A stretch of DNA of 64,000 nt, taken from Viscum album (lineage: Eukaryota; Streptophyta; Magnoliopsida; Santalales; Viscaceae). Under the pieces are notes generated by a model. The model saw nothing but the letters and a program-made list of their open reading frames with translations, ran no database searches and was not told the origin of the DNA. Below are positions 52,528 to 64,000 of this stretch, one piece after another (the stretch's first letter is position 1; every line of letters begins with the position of its first letter). The DNA lies in contig CAUJRU010000140.1 of the NCBI GenBank assembly GCA_963277665.1, forward strand, positions 806,001-870,000, in the 5' to 3' direction. The position numbers and the translations under genes were made by a program.

Positions 52528-55500
52528 TGTGAAGTTGGGAATATGTATTACAATGTAATATATATGTATGTTATGAACAATTTTCATAATTTGTAGTAAA
52601 TAATTTTAGTTTTTGCATGATATCAGAAAGTGCAGGTCTAGGTCTTTTCAGTTGTTATTGATGTTGGACTTAGTCATTTTTGGGGATTAGAAAAAAAGTA
52701 TACAACCTAATATAATTTATTTTTATTTAAAAATATAAATCATTATCCCTTTATGAGTGGTGATATTATAATATATTTTTAATTTGTTTTTGTTGAAGGA
52801 TTGTTCTTTCTGTGTAATATTATTTGGGGTTATATTTTTTGAGTTGATATGACATGAGTTAATGTTTTTTGGATAATTTTTGGAGCATGAGTGGTTCTTA
52901 CAGTTACCAGGTGAGTATTGAGAGCATTAGGATGAATGTTTGGGTTTTTATAGTATTTTTCCTAATTTAGGGTTTGGGTTTCACAGTTTAGTTAAAATAT
53001 TATAGTTACCTATATATATAGATACTTTTAATTAATTTTTCAATTCACTAGGTTATAAATATGGTATGAAAATGGTTAGGGGTAATCATGAAAAATTCTA
53101 GGGAAGCCATGTATCTTGGTCTAGATTATGAAAAATTTCACATGCACGGTGCATTAAAAAGGTAAAAAATGAGGTTAGAACAATATATCATGTTTTTGGA
53201 TTGGGACATGATGAAAATTTTCAAACAAACCATGTGAAATGATTTAGATTTAGGAAATACAAATATTCATTATAGGAATATAGTTTGGTAAACGGTGTAG
53301 CACAATAATGCGTAATATGGTTTTTTAGACTCTTCCTACAATATAGATGTCGTGGGGTTTGAAAAAAACAATATATTAAAACATTTTATCTCTATAATAG
53401 TGGAAATATTATTGCTCTACCCTATTAATATTTTGAGATAGACCCATCATTTCTCCCTCTCCCATGGACCAACACCCCATCTGGCTAACATACCATCTAC
53501 TCCATTAATTTTCTTCATTTTTTGTGTTCTGGATTTATTCTTTAGGGGGTTTCAAGGTATGATCACCTATTTATTCATATATTATTCTTCATATGTGGAT
53601 TCCACTTAGTTTTGGTTTTTGGGTTTTCATTCTGATTCCACCGAATCATTGTGCCTTCAACTGGGGAAGAATTGTTTTTTTTGTGGATTGGGGAGAGGAT
53701 GTACTGAGATGAATTTTACATAATATTTCACAACATTTTAATCGAGATATTAATATTTATGGGTTTATTTAATGTTTTGACAAATATTAGATGATTTTTC
53801 AGATCAAATTTTCTTTGATTTATATGTATTTCAAGTGGGGTGTGCTGAGAGCATAACATAGGTTGTTGGGACAAATTTGGTCATAGTTTCAATGAAGTGA
53901 TAACATTACATTAGTTATTAGGAATTTATGGCTATATTAATTAATTTTTAAAATAAATAATAAATTGTTTAATTTTTTTAAATGACAATTATTAATTAAA
54001 TCAGATTATTTATCACGGTTTGTAGACTCATGATTATGGGAGATGGTCGGTTGATATTTTTAAGGAATATGGAAGAAGGATGGGAATATTAAAAAAGTGT
54101 AATTTAATTATAAATGAAGTAGATAGTATCTCATACATACCCATAATGTATTTTATTTTAATTAAATTTTGGTTTGTTATATGTGATCTGTTAATGAGGG
54201 TTATTGGACCATTATTAAATTAAATAAGTTATTATTTCTAAAATTCATACTTTGACAAAACAGAGTTTCAATGTCCCTATTAGACCCCTATGCTACATAT
54301 TGATTTCATTGTATACTAAAAGCTAATGAAATTATTATAATTTCATGACCAATGAATCATGATCCATGGGGAGGGAAATGGAAATGAATGTATTTGTTTT
54401 GGAATCCCTAGTGATAGGTTTTCATTTTGAACACCATGTAATGGTTAGTAATGAATAGAGATGTGTGTCAAATGAAGTTAATTTTTGGTCCTCTCAGACC
54501 CCATAGACCCTTTAGGAATGTTGGGATGGTGTGGGGGTTGGGTGAATCCCCCAATGAGATATTATTACCATTTGTGGATAGAACCCATGGTATTGATAAA
54601 TAGTTTGTGTGTAATAGTCGATGTAAGAAATATTCAGAATTAAATAAACCTAGGGCTATTTCTCATATATGATTAAGACTATTATTCTGGTGTGGTATCC
54701 TATTTATTTTGATGTTCTAGAGGGAATTTACTTCCTTTGAGTGCTGGGTGCAGGTCCAAAAGATGATAACATTGTAGATGAGCCTATAAAGGGTGTCCTC
54801 GCTATAGAGTGACCTAGGGGATACAAGTCGGTACCCCAATGATATATTTTCCCTAGGTAGGGTGCATATAGAAATGAGTAGTGGTGACTAAAACTGTCAA
54901 ATTTTTACCAGAATAATTGTTTCATCATTATATATATGGGATACTAACATGTTGGATAGTTCAGAGGTTAACATTAATATTTGGGATGAGTTAATTAAAC
55001 TTTTCTTCCAATAGAGATTATTATTATGTTATGGATGTGTTAGGATGAACTAAAAAATGGGGGTTATTGAGATACATGGGTTACCAAACAGAAGATCTAA
55101 TGTTCTATCAGTCATATGTCGAATCGGTTTGGATTAATTAGGACATGATCATGGGAATCAACTCTTTAACATGGTGACTCATTTTATAATTCATTAGATA
55201 AAATATTTTCATATGAGTCATATATTATCAGGGTTATAATTACATGGAAATAATCATTGGAATCAGATTAAAGATTATATTGGTTGAAATTCACTATACA
55301 CACTCTGTGGATTCCATTAGTTGGTTATCTCAATATGAATACCATAGAAAAGCTCCATAGATCTAACTCTTTGTTTATCCAGTTTAGAATGAATTAGACA
55401 CACACTATGGATTTAGATTGAATGTTTTACAGGATTCAAGTCCATCAAAAATCTCTTTATATTTAGCATGTTTTTATTTGAGTTGCAATTCCTTAAGTAC

Positions 55501-56280
55501 ACTACCTAGATTCAATTCATTATTGATTAGGATTTCCATGTACATTATACTAAGAATCATCCATTGATAAAATTTTCATTGGAATATTACCTAAAATTTT
55601 TTAGAAAACATTAACACTGGTTAAATAAGTTTAGGGTCAATATCATGGATCATGTTAGAACAGAAGAATTGATTATGGTTATTTATATACACACACATAA
55701 TTTAGTTCTGTATTTTTATACAGATTATATGGCTATTGTTCAATATTTATGTAGTATGTATGGGAATGTGTTGGTCGTTCATTATTCATATGTAATCAAA
55801 CACTCCTTGGGTATCCATGACTCTTTTGTACTCAAGTACGCATTATTTATCACATGTTCTTATTGAGAAAAATCATGATGTAACATGATCATATGGGATA
55901 TCATAGATGATATAAGAGATTTAGATGTAGTAAGGCTCAGAGCTATAGTTGTGCATTATTTTATTCTTATTTTAATTATTTAAAAGTGTTTAGGTTTTTG
56001 TTTATCGGATTCTGTATGACTATATACATTTACATTCATATTAGTTTTTATTGTGATGTTTTATTTATTATACATTAAATGCATGATATTTATTTTGAGG
56101 ATGTTTTGATTATATTACCTATTAATCCACACTCTCATTTGAGGACATTTTCTCCCAATGGTACTTTCATAGACCCTAATAGCTATTCGATAGCATATTT
56201 GGTTTTTGGAGGTGCACTTGAGGTCACGTGGAATCCATGTTTGGATACTGCTCATAGTGAACTAGGGAAGGGATGATATA
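52528..56280 (+). mobile_element. 5' LTR of element H
   Basis: It starts TGTGAAGTTGGGAATATG and ends GGATGATATA, where the canonical CA has become TA. It is alignable throughout with 59045-62884 at an offset of 6.52-6.60 kb. Shared landmarks: TTTCTCCCTCTCCC (53450 against 60004), ATTAGACCCCT (54273 against 60833), CCCAATGAGAT/CCAAATGAGAT (54550 against 61100), GAAATGAGTAGTG (54872 against 61418) and TCATAGTGAACTA (56252 against 62859). The CT-rich leader followed by GG-rich, T-rich sequence is characteristic of Tekay/Del LTRs. Confidence 0.8.
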
Positions 56281-56301
56281 AATTGATATTAGTGCTATGT
56301 G
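56281..56301 (+). other. Primer-binding site of element H (initiator-Met type, decayed)
   Basis: AATTGATATTAGTGCTATG directly follows the LTR end. Compared with the usual ACTTGGTATCAGAGCCTAG it differs mainly by G-to-A and C-to-T changes. This fits priming by initiator methionine tRNA. Confidence 0.6.
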
Positions 56302-57240
56302 ATTGATATCAGAAAATCTATCCATGTTTTTTTTAATCAATCAATTTTGGGAGATGGTAAAAAGGTTATATTGGAATGTGTCAGAACATATAAAGGATAT
56401 TAGACAGATTCATCAACAATAACTTTTATATGTGCATTTTTTACTTACCTAGAATATGTTAGTTCTATTCTTGGGTTTTTTGGTTTTCACCTATAATGAT
56501 TCAATTATGATTATGATTGTTATGATATATGGTTTATTATTATTTTTGATACTTGGACTATTTTTATGAGGACATCTTTCATGCATCATGCATAGTATAT
56601 AAGATTCACAAGATGTTGACATGCCTGTGTGTGATTGGTTTCACTAACAAAATAGGTTTCAACTGTTTAATGTGAAAGTAAAAATTTATATGGTACACTC
56701 CAATATAACATTGTTTTTCAATTATACTTATCTAAACCTTAGTTCTTAATTAATATGAAGGTAGTTTTTTGTGGATTTTATGGACGTTTTCATTTGGATG
56801 GTGGATATATAGCCTCTATGTGTAAGGGATGTACAATGAGTCTTTAGAGTCGATACAATAATTTTATTCCAATGTAATGAACCCATTTTAGTAGATTGAG
56901 AATACAAATTTATCACTCAATCTGTCAATACTAACATATTTGGTCTTCCCATATATCTTATTAGTGTCAATATACTTTACTAAATTTAAAAACTGTTAGT
57001 TATTTAACATTGATCATCATAGGGTGATTCTATTTTGTAAACATCTGCTCAATGATGAAAATGTTCCACCTCGTTGGTGACTATCTTATGTGGAGGCTCG
57101 GTAAGGATCAACCAAATATTATGATTCTTGATGGGGAAGTCTAAAATACATACACTCTGCGAAAATTAGTACACTAGAAGGCAGTTTAGATGGAATTTAA
57201 TTCCATATATGGTAAAGTGATACCCAAGGGTAAGTCTTTT
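56302..57240 (+). other. Leader/gag portion of element H, unreadable
   Basis: About 0.94 kb between primer site and protease, where gag belongs. Gag in this lineage normally needs about 1.2 kb or more, and I could not recognise a capsid or zinc-knuckle motif. The part is therefore shortened, very decayed, or both. Confidence 0.35.
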
Positions 57241-57505
57241 TAAAAACAAGTTGTTTGTTGTTCTTTTAGATAAGATTATATATTTTATTCCCATGGGATA
57301 GGATATATATGAGATATGAGACGTGGTTTAGAAAATTGAGCCTTGTGTTTTGAGCTGTGAGTAGATATGTTGGTGAGCCCATTATTATTGATGAGAAATT
57401 ATGTGATATATATGTGAGGGAAATCCATGATAGGGGTTGTTGTGGTTCAATGATCACCTTAGATATGGGAAGCATGGGTAGATGATTTTTTATTTTGATA
57501 TCAAT
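57241..57505 (+). pseudogene. Retroviral-type aspartic protease remnant
   Basis: VLLDKIIYFIP at 57260-57292 corresponds to the active-site segment 'vLfDSGATHSFIS'. The catalytic Asp (codon 57269-57271) remains, but the following Ser-Gly is lost. One base later in frame the reading continues as SLVF, stop, AVSRYVGEPIIIDEK, matching 'pLsyalrVstPvGEpiivDevy', and further down ITLDMGSMGR, stop, FFILISMH, matching 'livLDMvdFDVILGMDW'. Protease would cut the Gag-Pol polyprotein. One frameshift and several stops make it inactive. Confidence 0.7.
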
Positions 57506-58460
57506 GCATGTGAAGTGATATAGATTATATGGTATTGGCCCATACGATGTATTGAGTATCCATGATGATGAGCATTTAGAGTTCCAGTGATTTGGTATCA
57601 AGGTTGATTTTGGAGAATATGATTAGTTGTGATGACTTAGCCTATTGATTTTAGACATAAACATAGAAGGGTGGTGAGAGTGTGGGTAGTAATTTTTAAT
57701 TTTCATATGATGCTCCATTATTGGGTGATCATATGACTTCCCTCAATATTTAAAGGATGATAGATTTTTTGTAAAAGGTAAAAGAAATTGTTCATGGATA
57801 ATATTGATATTTAATTGACCATGTTCAAATTATTAATCATGTAATTCTAGGATCAATGATGAGAGACCCATGATATCATAAGTCATATTTTGCAATGAAG
57901 GTTGTACATGTTTTTTTCACACAGTTTAATTGAAATGATGTGAGGTGATTTTAATAATGTTAGATGAATACCAAAGTATATAAGGGGAATCTTCATAGCA
58001 TAGTTTGTCAAATCATGAATGTAATGAATAATTTGACATTATAGTTTGAGGATATATTTCACTATCTTTTGAGGAAAATTTTTCTATATGAAATAATTGC
58101 TAAACAAGGCTCTGGAGGAGTAACACATGTGTGAGGATAGAAATTGTTAACATCAAAAATGTAGATAGATACAGGGAAATTAATTTTGTGTAGGTGACAC
58201 CATTGGATATTGTGGGTGTGAACCTAATTAAAATTCAATCTTTTAGTAGATGATGAGGATAGAGTTCATGGTGTGTGATAAATGGGTATTGGATGGTGGT
58301 TCACGATGGTACATGAGTATAGATGGTATGCTAATGCGTAGACATTAAAAGTAGAAAGCAAGGAAAAAAGTTCTATCAGGGAATAAAGAACATGCTTGTT
58401 GGGTCATAGGATTAATAATCCTGATTATTACAAGGAGAGGATGAATTTTGAGTACTTATG
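57506..58460 (+). other. Gap region of element H where RT to integrase core should be
   Basis: Only 955 bp lie between protease and integrase C-terminus, against roughly 2.7 kb expected for RT, RNase H and the integrase core. I read no FxDD, GYHQ, DALS or SDRD-like segment in it. Most of pol was deleted before or after insertion. Confidence 0.5.
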
Positions 58461-58990
58461 GGTAGGTAAATCAGATTATATGTAGATCATCAGAGGAAAT
58501 TAGATATGGAATTCAAATGTGATGTTGGAAGTATATTTTTCAATGAATTAGGATTCGAAAAGTGATGATGTGGTCTGAGTGAGAGTAAAATTTAGAATGT
58601 TTCAATTAATAAGATAGTGTGTGATGTATTTCATCATTTATGAAACATATTAAAATATAATTTCACTATAATTAGGGTTTATAAATTTGTACATGTTGTT
58701 TAGTATAACTCGAGATACATTTGAAGAGATATAAACCAGATTAGGTGATGAAATTGTGTATCAGAAACTGATAATGGTTATTTCATTAATGATTCATATA
58801 TTAGTGATTTGACTATATAATTTTTATATAAAAGGTTTTCGGGGGTTGGAAATGGAATAATTATTGTCATTTTGGATAAGATGAGTGTGTTTCAAAGATG
58901 TAATGATGCTTTTTATGGAAAATGATTTGAATTCATGAATTGGGAAAGGATGGTTTGTAAAAATATGATTCCATAAAAATTTGTTTACTA
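58461..58990 (+). pseudogene. Integrase C-terminus and chromodomain tail of element H
   Basis: One frame from about 58470 gives IRLYVDHQRKLDMEFKCDVG then SIFFNELG, matching 'qksYaDnrRrdLeFevGd.VfLkvsP'. After a short deletion comes GLSESKI, stop, NVSINKIVCDVFHHL, equal in spacing to 'iGpvAYrLaLPpeLsrvHdVFHVS'. Next, FVHVV, stop, YNSRYI, stop, RDIN corresponds to 'pSHVVeynplei.rDlty'. At 58910-58990 ELGKDGL, stop, KYDSI matches 'weleedMrrkYPhl'. Several stops interrupt it. Confidence 0.75.
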
Positions 58991-59019
58991 ATGGTTGTAC
59001 TATATTGTTAATACTATTT

Positions 59020-59044
59020 TTTAAATTAATTGTAAGTGGTGAGA
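59020..59044 (+). other. Polypurine tract of element H
   Basis: TTTTTTAAATTAATTG followed by TAAGTGGTGAGA directly precedes the second LTR (TGGAAGCAATAATAATTGG). It corresponds to the '...AAATTCTTTTAAGTGGGGGAGA-TGTAA' junction of the family, with some Gs altered. Confidence 0.55.
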
Positions 59045-62000
59045 TGGAAGCAATAATAATTGGATCATTGAAATACTAAATATGAATTTTAGATAGAACA
59101 TTATGATTTTGTAGAGTACAATGGTTCAACATCAATCCAATTGAGTAGATCCTTATGGTCGTGAGAAACGTATCCTAGAATAAATTCACTAATTACTCTG
59201 TGATAACTCAAAATAAGTTGGTATGGTTAAGCATCATTTTAAATTTCATCGCGATGATGATGAGTTATGGATCAGTTCCATGTTTATATGTAAATTTGAA
59301 ACTATATTTATTTATTAAATTCCTATTATATTTGTAATTTTTTTGTGTGTTGGTAGATGGATCATTTTGAGAAAATGGATTTCCATTTGAATTCTAATAC
59401 TTATTGTGTTAAATATTAATGTTTTTGGATATTTTTTGGGAAAATAGGAGATTTTGGTAATCAAGAAGGCATTTATAGTTTCATGATGAATTTTATAATA
59501 TTTTGATGGTTTATTACCTGGCGTATAGTTTGGGTTATATGGTTTTGGGAAACACTTGCAGTTACCCTTATGTATGGAAATTTTTAGTAAATTTTATAAC
59601 TATAATGCTTTGGATGCATGGTCACGGAATAGGAAAACTGTGAAACCTAAAACATTCAGGGGGAACTATGAATCTTAGTATAACATAAGTGTAATGACAC
59701 CCATGTGTTACCTAGTGGGGGGAATCATGGGGAATGCTTTTGGGAATGGGACTGGAAATCTAGTTGGCACGCAATTACCAAGAAACCATGTGCAATTTTG
59801 CAGACTGAGAATATTTTGATTTATTATGGTTGACATATTATTTTTTAAACTTTTCAATCCAACCATGTAAAAAAAATTTCTTATACAATAACTACCACAG
59901 GGTTGGCACATGGTTCTGAATTATTTGTGGTGAAATAGTGCATCTCATTAAATGAAAAAAGTTTATTGTTTTTCACTAACAATATTTCATTCCACTCCAA
60001 CCATTTCTCCCTCTCCCTCACATGCACACCTGAATCATAAAACTCCCCCTTCCATCTAAAAATTTCCTTTTATTTGTGGAATCCTTGATGTATTATTAAC
60101 ATTTTAATAGTGATATCCACACTATAATATAAACTTTTTGGGACTCCATGGTATCCTCATTATTTTGTTTCTCTATATTATTATTGTAGTTCTGATTCAA
60201 CAGAAACATTGTAGAATTGGATGAGGATGATAACAATTTTTCTAGTATTGGTGTTTGGATTTCCAATGAAAAATGTCTCCATATCACTAAATTTTATTTT
60301 ATAGATGTATATCCATGTGATTTTGTTGGAGTTCTCTCAAAAATTAAGCTTAATTGGATATTGAATTGTTATATTTTGTAATATTTTTTTTAGAAATTAT
60401 GTGTCGAGTGGAATACATGAGATGTTTTCATGTTTCTAGTCATAGTTTTTTGAGAAGGAAGTACTATGTGAGTTTTATGAAAGTATACATAATTAAATTA
60501 AATTGTGAAATTAATGTTAAAATTGTAATTAATTATAACAGATTATAATAAATTAATGTGTATTCAATGAAATTATTTTGGTTTCATGATGTTGTAATGT
60601 AGAGTATTGTGCATTTATGGGGCTTAGTAAAGATTATTGCGCTTGTTTAGAATGTGTATTAACATTATAAATTAGTTAGGTGGTTCCTCATACCCACCCT
60701 ATAGTATTTTTTTCATTTAAATATTACAGTGTGATATGTGGTCTCATTAGGAGGGTGATTGAAATTTTCCTAAATTAAATAAATGGGCCTATTTTAATGA
60801 AATTTATGGGGAAATTTTTTGCCAAGGTCTACATTAGACCCCTTTTAACTAGTTTTATTATCTATACAACTGATGGATGAGGCCTTGATTATAAATGAAT
60901 TCACTATGACACTGGATCCCAGAGAGGTGAAATCAAAATAAACAATGTTACTATAGTACCCCTGTGGAATGGTTCCCTTACTGTATACTAGGTCATGGTG
61001 AGATGAGACGGGAAGCTAGTGAAGTGGCCATGTGGACACTTGAGATGACATTGATCCTTTTTACTATTAATGATGATCATTCGGTGAAAGTACCTCCCCA
61101 AATGAGATGTGATTAACTTGGTGGATAAATATTATGGACTTAACAGACTTGCTGGTTGTGTTGAGTATCCGAGGGTAAATTTTTATGGGGATTCCTTTGG
61201 GGACGTTTCTCTTATATAACTATGATTCTTTGGATGGTGAGGTTGTGTGTTTATTATAGAGCTTCAAAGGGATGTTATATCCTATGGGTGGATTTTATTG
61301 GACCAAGAGAATAAAACATGATATAAGATCCCATGTGTATTTCTTTTCTCTAGTGTGTCATAGGGTACCCGAGTGGGTTCCATAATGAGATGATGACACT
61401 AGCAAGGATGTCTATGGGAAATGAGTAGTGATGATTATGGGTGGAAAATTATAACCAGAATTTAAGTATGGGTCTACTATGGAATTGATGTTGATAGGTC
61501 ATTCCCTTGAGAGGCCAACCTTGGGTTTTATAAAAGGTTTGGGTAGATGTAAAACATTTCAATATGTATACTATAATTTTGTTAGGGTTAACTGCCATTC
61601 CTGGTGAGATGTACTAAGATATATGGGAGCCTAAGAAATTAAACTAGGATCCATAATTATTTTTTATAATCAGTTTGGGTTACTTACGACACACTCATAG
61701 GAATAGGATTATAAACACAATTATATAGGTTGGAATACCATAGAAAGTCACCTTGGATTTAGTTTTCAGGTTATCTTTATTGGAATTCATTGGAAATTCT
61801 CATTGCATTGACCTAGCATGTTACCAATGATAGAATTACTTGGAAAAATTCTTTTGATTGAACATGTGGGATCCTCAGGTTGGAATTCCTTGTAAATTAT
61901 CCATAGATATGTATCATTGGTTATCTAGTTTAGAATGCCATATAAATAATCATGTGATTAAAAAAAAGGTTATTTTGGCTGGAATTAGGTATCCATTCTC

Positions 62001-62884
62001 TTGATTCAACACATAGAATATCTAGGATAGTATAAAATATAAATGATTCATTGAATTGGATTCCTTGGTATTTGAGTATTAGTTCCTTGTACCTGATCCA
62101 CATATTTCGTGTAATACTTATCTAAATTTGATAGTAATGTTTAATTGGAATTACCCATGGGAATTCCCTGGTTGGAACCATTACATGACAAACATAGAGA
62201 CAACAAATCCATGGAATATGTTGGCTGAGGGAAATACTAGGATTCATATTATAACCCTATGAATGATAGTGGTTATTTATTCACACTTCAAAATTGCAAT
62301 TATTAATTTATATTTTGATTATATCACATGTGAACACACTGCATGTTTTTGGTATGTATGGTACTATGTTGGTGGTTAGCTACTGATTTGATTGAAAACA
62401 TTCTCACGAAGCCATATAATATGGTTATCTTAGAGGAATTCATTAATCTAAGGTAAATTTTAGTAAGAGGACCAATGCATTAGAATAGAGTTTTATATCA
62501 TATATGGTCTAGAAGATTAAGTGTAGGTGAGGCTTAAGGGTTTGTTTATTATTCCTATAAAATTACATTATTCTTTTATTGATTTTCAATATGTTGATAA
62601 TTAGTGGGGGATTATAATTTATATATTTTTATGCTTTCTAGTTCATATTATTCTTCATTGGGGTGTTGTATTTATCCTGCATTCTTTGATGCTTATATCT
62701 ATGGATGATTATTTTTGTAATTTCATCATTACAGTACACAAAGATATTTGGGTATGATATCCCCACTATACAATCCTAGATCCTCAATACTAGTCAAGTG
62801 CTCAAGAATATGGTGCAAGAAACCTACTATCATGTAGTGAATAGTCACGGTTACATTTCATAGTGAACTATGGAATAAATAATA
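59045..62884 (+). mobile_element. 3' LTR of element H
   Basis: Direct repeat of 52528-56280, with start TGGAAGCAATAATAATTGG and end near GGAATAAATAATA. Landmarks are listed with the 5' LTR. The two copies have diverged enough that short unalignable stretches occur (for example 62400-62570), so the insertion is old. Confidence 0.8.
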
Positions 62885-64000
62885 CCAAGAGTGATGTAGG
62901 ATGAACCAATAAGGACATATAATAAGATGAAGGTTTCATAATTTACTAAATCAGATTAATGTTTTCCCTTATCAAATAATCATTTACTTTGATATTTTTT
63001 ATTTAATAATAAAATTATCATTTTTTAATGAAAATATATAGAACCTAGAATAATCATGTTAATAATATGTATGATTGAAAATGTGGGAATTATCCCAATG
63101 AATAAACAAATGGTATGATATATGAAGTCAAATCATTAATAGATATTACAGATTTTTTTATAAATAATAACCTGAACTAGGATGAGCTTATAGACACACA
63201 CAATAATGATCAACCCACTATTTAATCTTTTATGTTCCATTGACCATCATACATTAGTGGTTTTTATAATCTAATAATCACAAATAAATTATCCAGTATA
63301 GTACCTAATATTTAACATTCTATAATTCAAAACTCTAGGAATTTTTGTTTTCTCTATTTATAATTATCAAGGTGATGTTGATCAATGGTGAACCCTAATT
63401 ATGAAAACAAGGAAAGAGGAAGTAATCTAATTTTGGAAATAAAAAGAATTTTAAGGAGGTATATTATAAAAAATATTTTTTCCCAACCACATCACACTAA
63501 AATAACTAGATAATTAACTGAGTGGATGAAAAAGGTGGATGAATCTATGGATACATGTAAAGAAAACATTACATTAATAAAAAGGTCCACAATTTCATGT
63601 CTCACTAATTATATAAGAGAAAATGATCATTTATTTACTACCTTAAAACAATGTATCCAAAAGGCCATAGAAATCAGGGATTTTGGTAACTAAATAGAAA
63701 CCATTTGATGTTATCTCTCGCTATAAATTTGGATTAGAAACTCCCATTATTCTCATGGATTTTTTTATAGGATGTGGAAAATGGAGTTTCGAGGAAACTC
63801 CACTAATATAACCCATGGATGAATGAAAAAAATCTTCCTAAATGATGATAATCTCTGATGAATAATATATGAAAATTCCTCAAATGGATATTTAAATGAT
63901 TCATGAATGGGATATAAGGCCCTCAAGAACATTAATGTTTAAGGGATATGATGAATTGAAAAATTGATCCAAAAAACACACCACCCAGATTATAATTCCT
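62885..64000. other. Unassigned right flank
   Basis: Composition changes at 62.9 kb from G-rich element H to plain AT-rich DNA. No open frame or family motif was recognised. A 9-bp echo (GAAACTCC at 63738 and 63793) is too short to interpret. Confidence 0.35.

Larger units (their letters stand above)
52528..62884 (+). mobile_element. Ty3/gypsy element H, complete outline, + strand, 10.4 kb
   Basis: Two direct repeats of about 3.75 and 3.84 kb flank an interior of 2.76 kb. Junctions in order: LTR start 52528, LTR end 56280 followed by a primer site (56281), protease (57260), integrase C-terminus (58461), chromodomain tail (58910-58990), polypurine tract (59031), second LTR (59045) ending about 62884. 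The lineage is the same Tekay/Del type as the left array but in opposite orientation. No target-site duplication is visible (TAACA before, CCAAG after), as expected after so much decay. RT, RNase H and integrase core were not found. Confidence 0.75.

Noticed and set aside
52610..52650. TGATATCAGAAAGTGCAGGT looks like an initiator-Met primer-binding site.
   Set aside because: It lies inside the 5' LTR of element H: flanking sequence on both sides aligns with the 3' LTR, which has no primer site at the matching place.
57266..57601. A 111-codon open frame on the minus strand.
   Set aside because: It is the antisense of the protease remnant, which matches the family in the + direction.

Overview
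The window is plant nuclear DNA, very AT-rich, built almost entirely from decayed retrotransposons. I see no intact protein-coding gene, no tRNA or rRNA, no bacterial-type operon and no CRISPR array. A plant origin rests on a LINE of the plant L1 type with a C-terminal RNase H domain, and on old Ty3/gypsy elements whose pol remnants and very long LTRs look like the chromodomain-bearing Tekay/Del lineage. I cannot name the species; a large, repeat-rich seed-plant genome fits.

Layout. (1) 1-1672, + strand: the 3' part of a LINE ORF2 (end of reverse transcriptase, zinc-knuckle region, RNase H), with stops and one frameshift but clearly younger than its surroundings. (2) 1673-40155: a series of minus-strand Ty3/gypsy pieces in which long LTRs alternate with short internal segments. 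The LTR-like blocks are E (2595-7723), F (10341-11151), A (about 14483-18893), B (about 20125-23803), C (25066-33220) and D (35334-40155). The best internal segment, 11152-14482, carries RT, RNase H, integrase and chromodomain in the right order on the minus strand, all recognisable only by codon-by-codon reading through many stops. The segment 33221-35333 keeps a gag zinc-knuckle relic and the integrase C-terminus. (3) 40156-52527: mostly unassigned AT-rich DNA, with a possible + strand integrase tail near 45 kb and a 36-bp minisatellite at 51.84 kb. (4) 52528-62884: one + strand Ty3/gypsy element with two LTRs of about 3.8 kb and an interior of only 2.76 kb that retains protease and integrase C-terminus but no RT that I could find. 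(5) 62885-64000: unassigned.

Inside the LTRs there is a further layer of repetition: a 1.78-kb unit present about 2.6 times in LTR C and as one partial copy in LTR D, a triplicated 185-208-bp block in LTRs E, A, C and D (missing from B), and a 28-bp minisatellite in each 1.78-kb unit. CG and GC dinucleotides are strikingly rare while CC/GG persist, which suggests long decay by deamination of methylated cytosines. All similarity calls come from reading the sequence against remembered family consensus patterns; no search was run. Boundaries marked 'about' may be off by up to roughly 150 bp.
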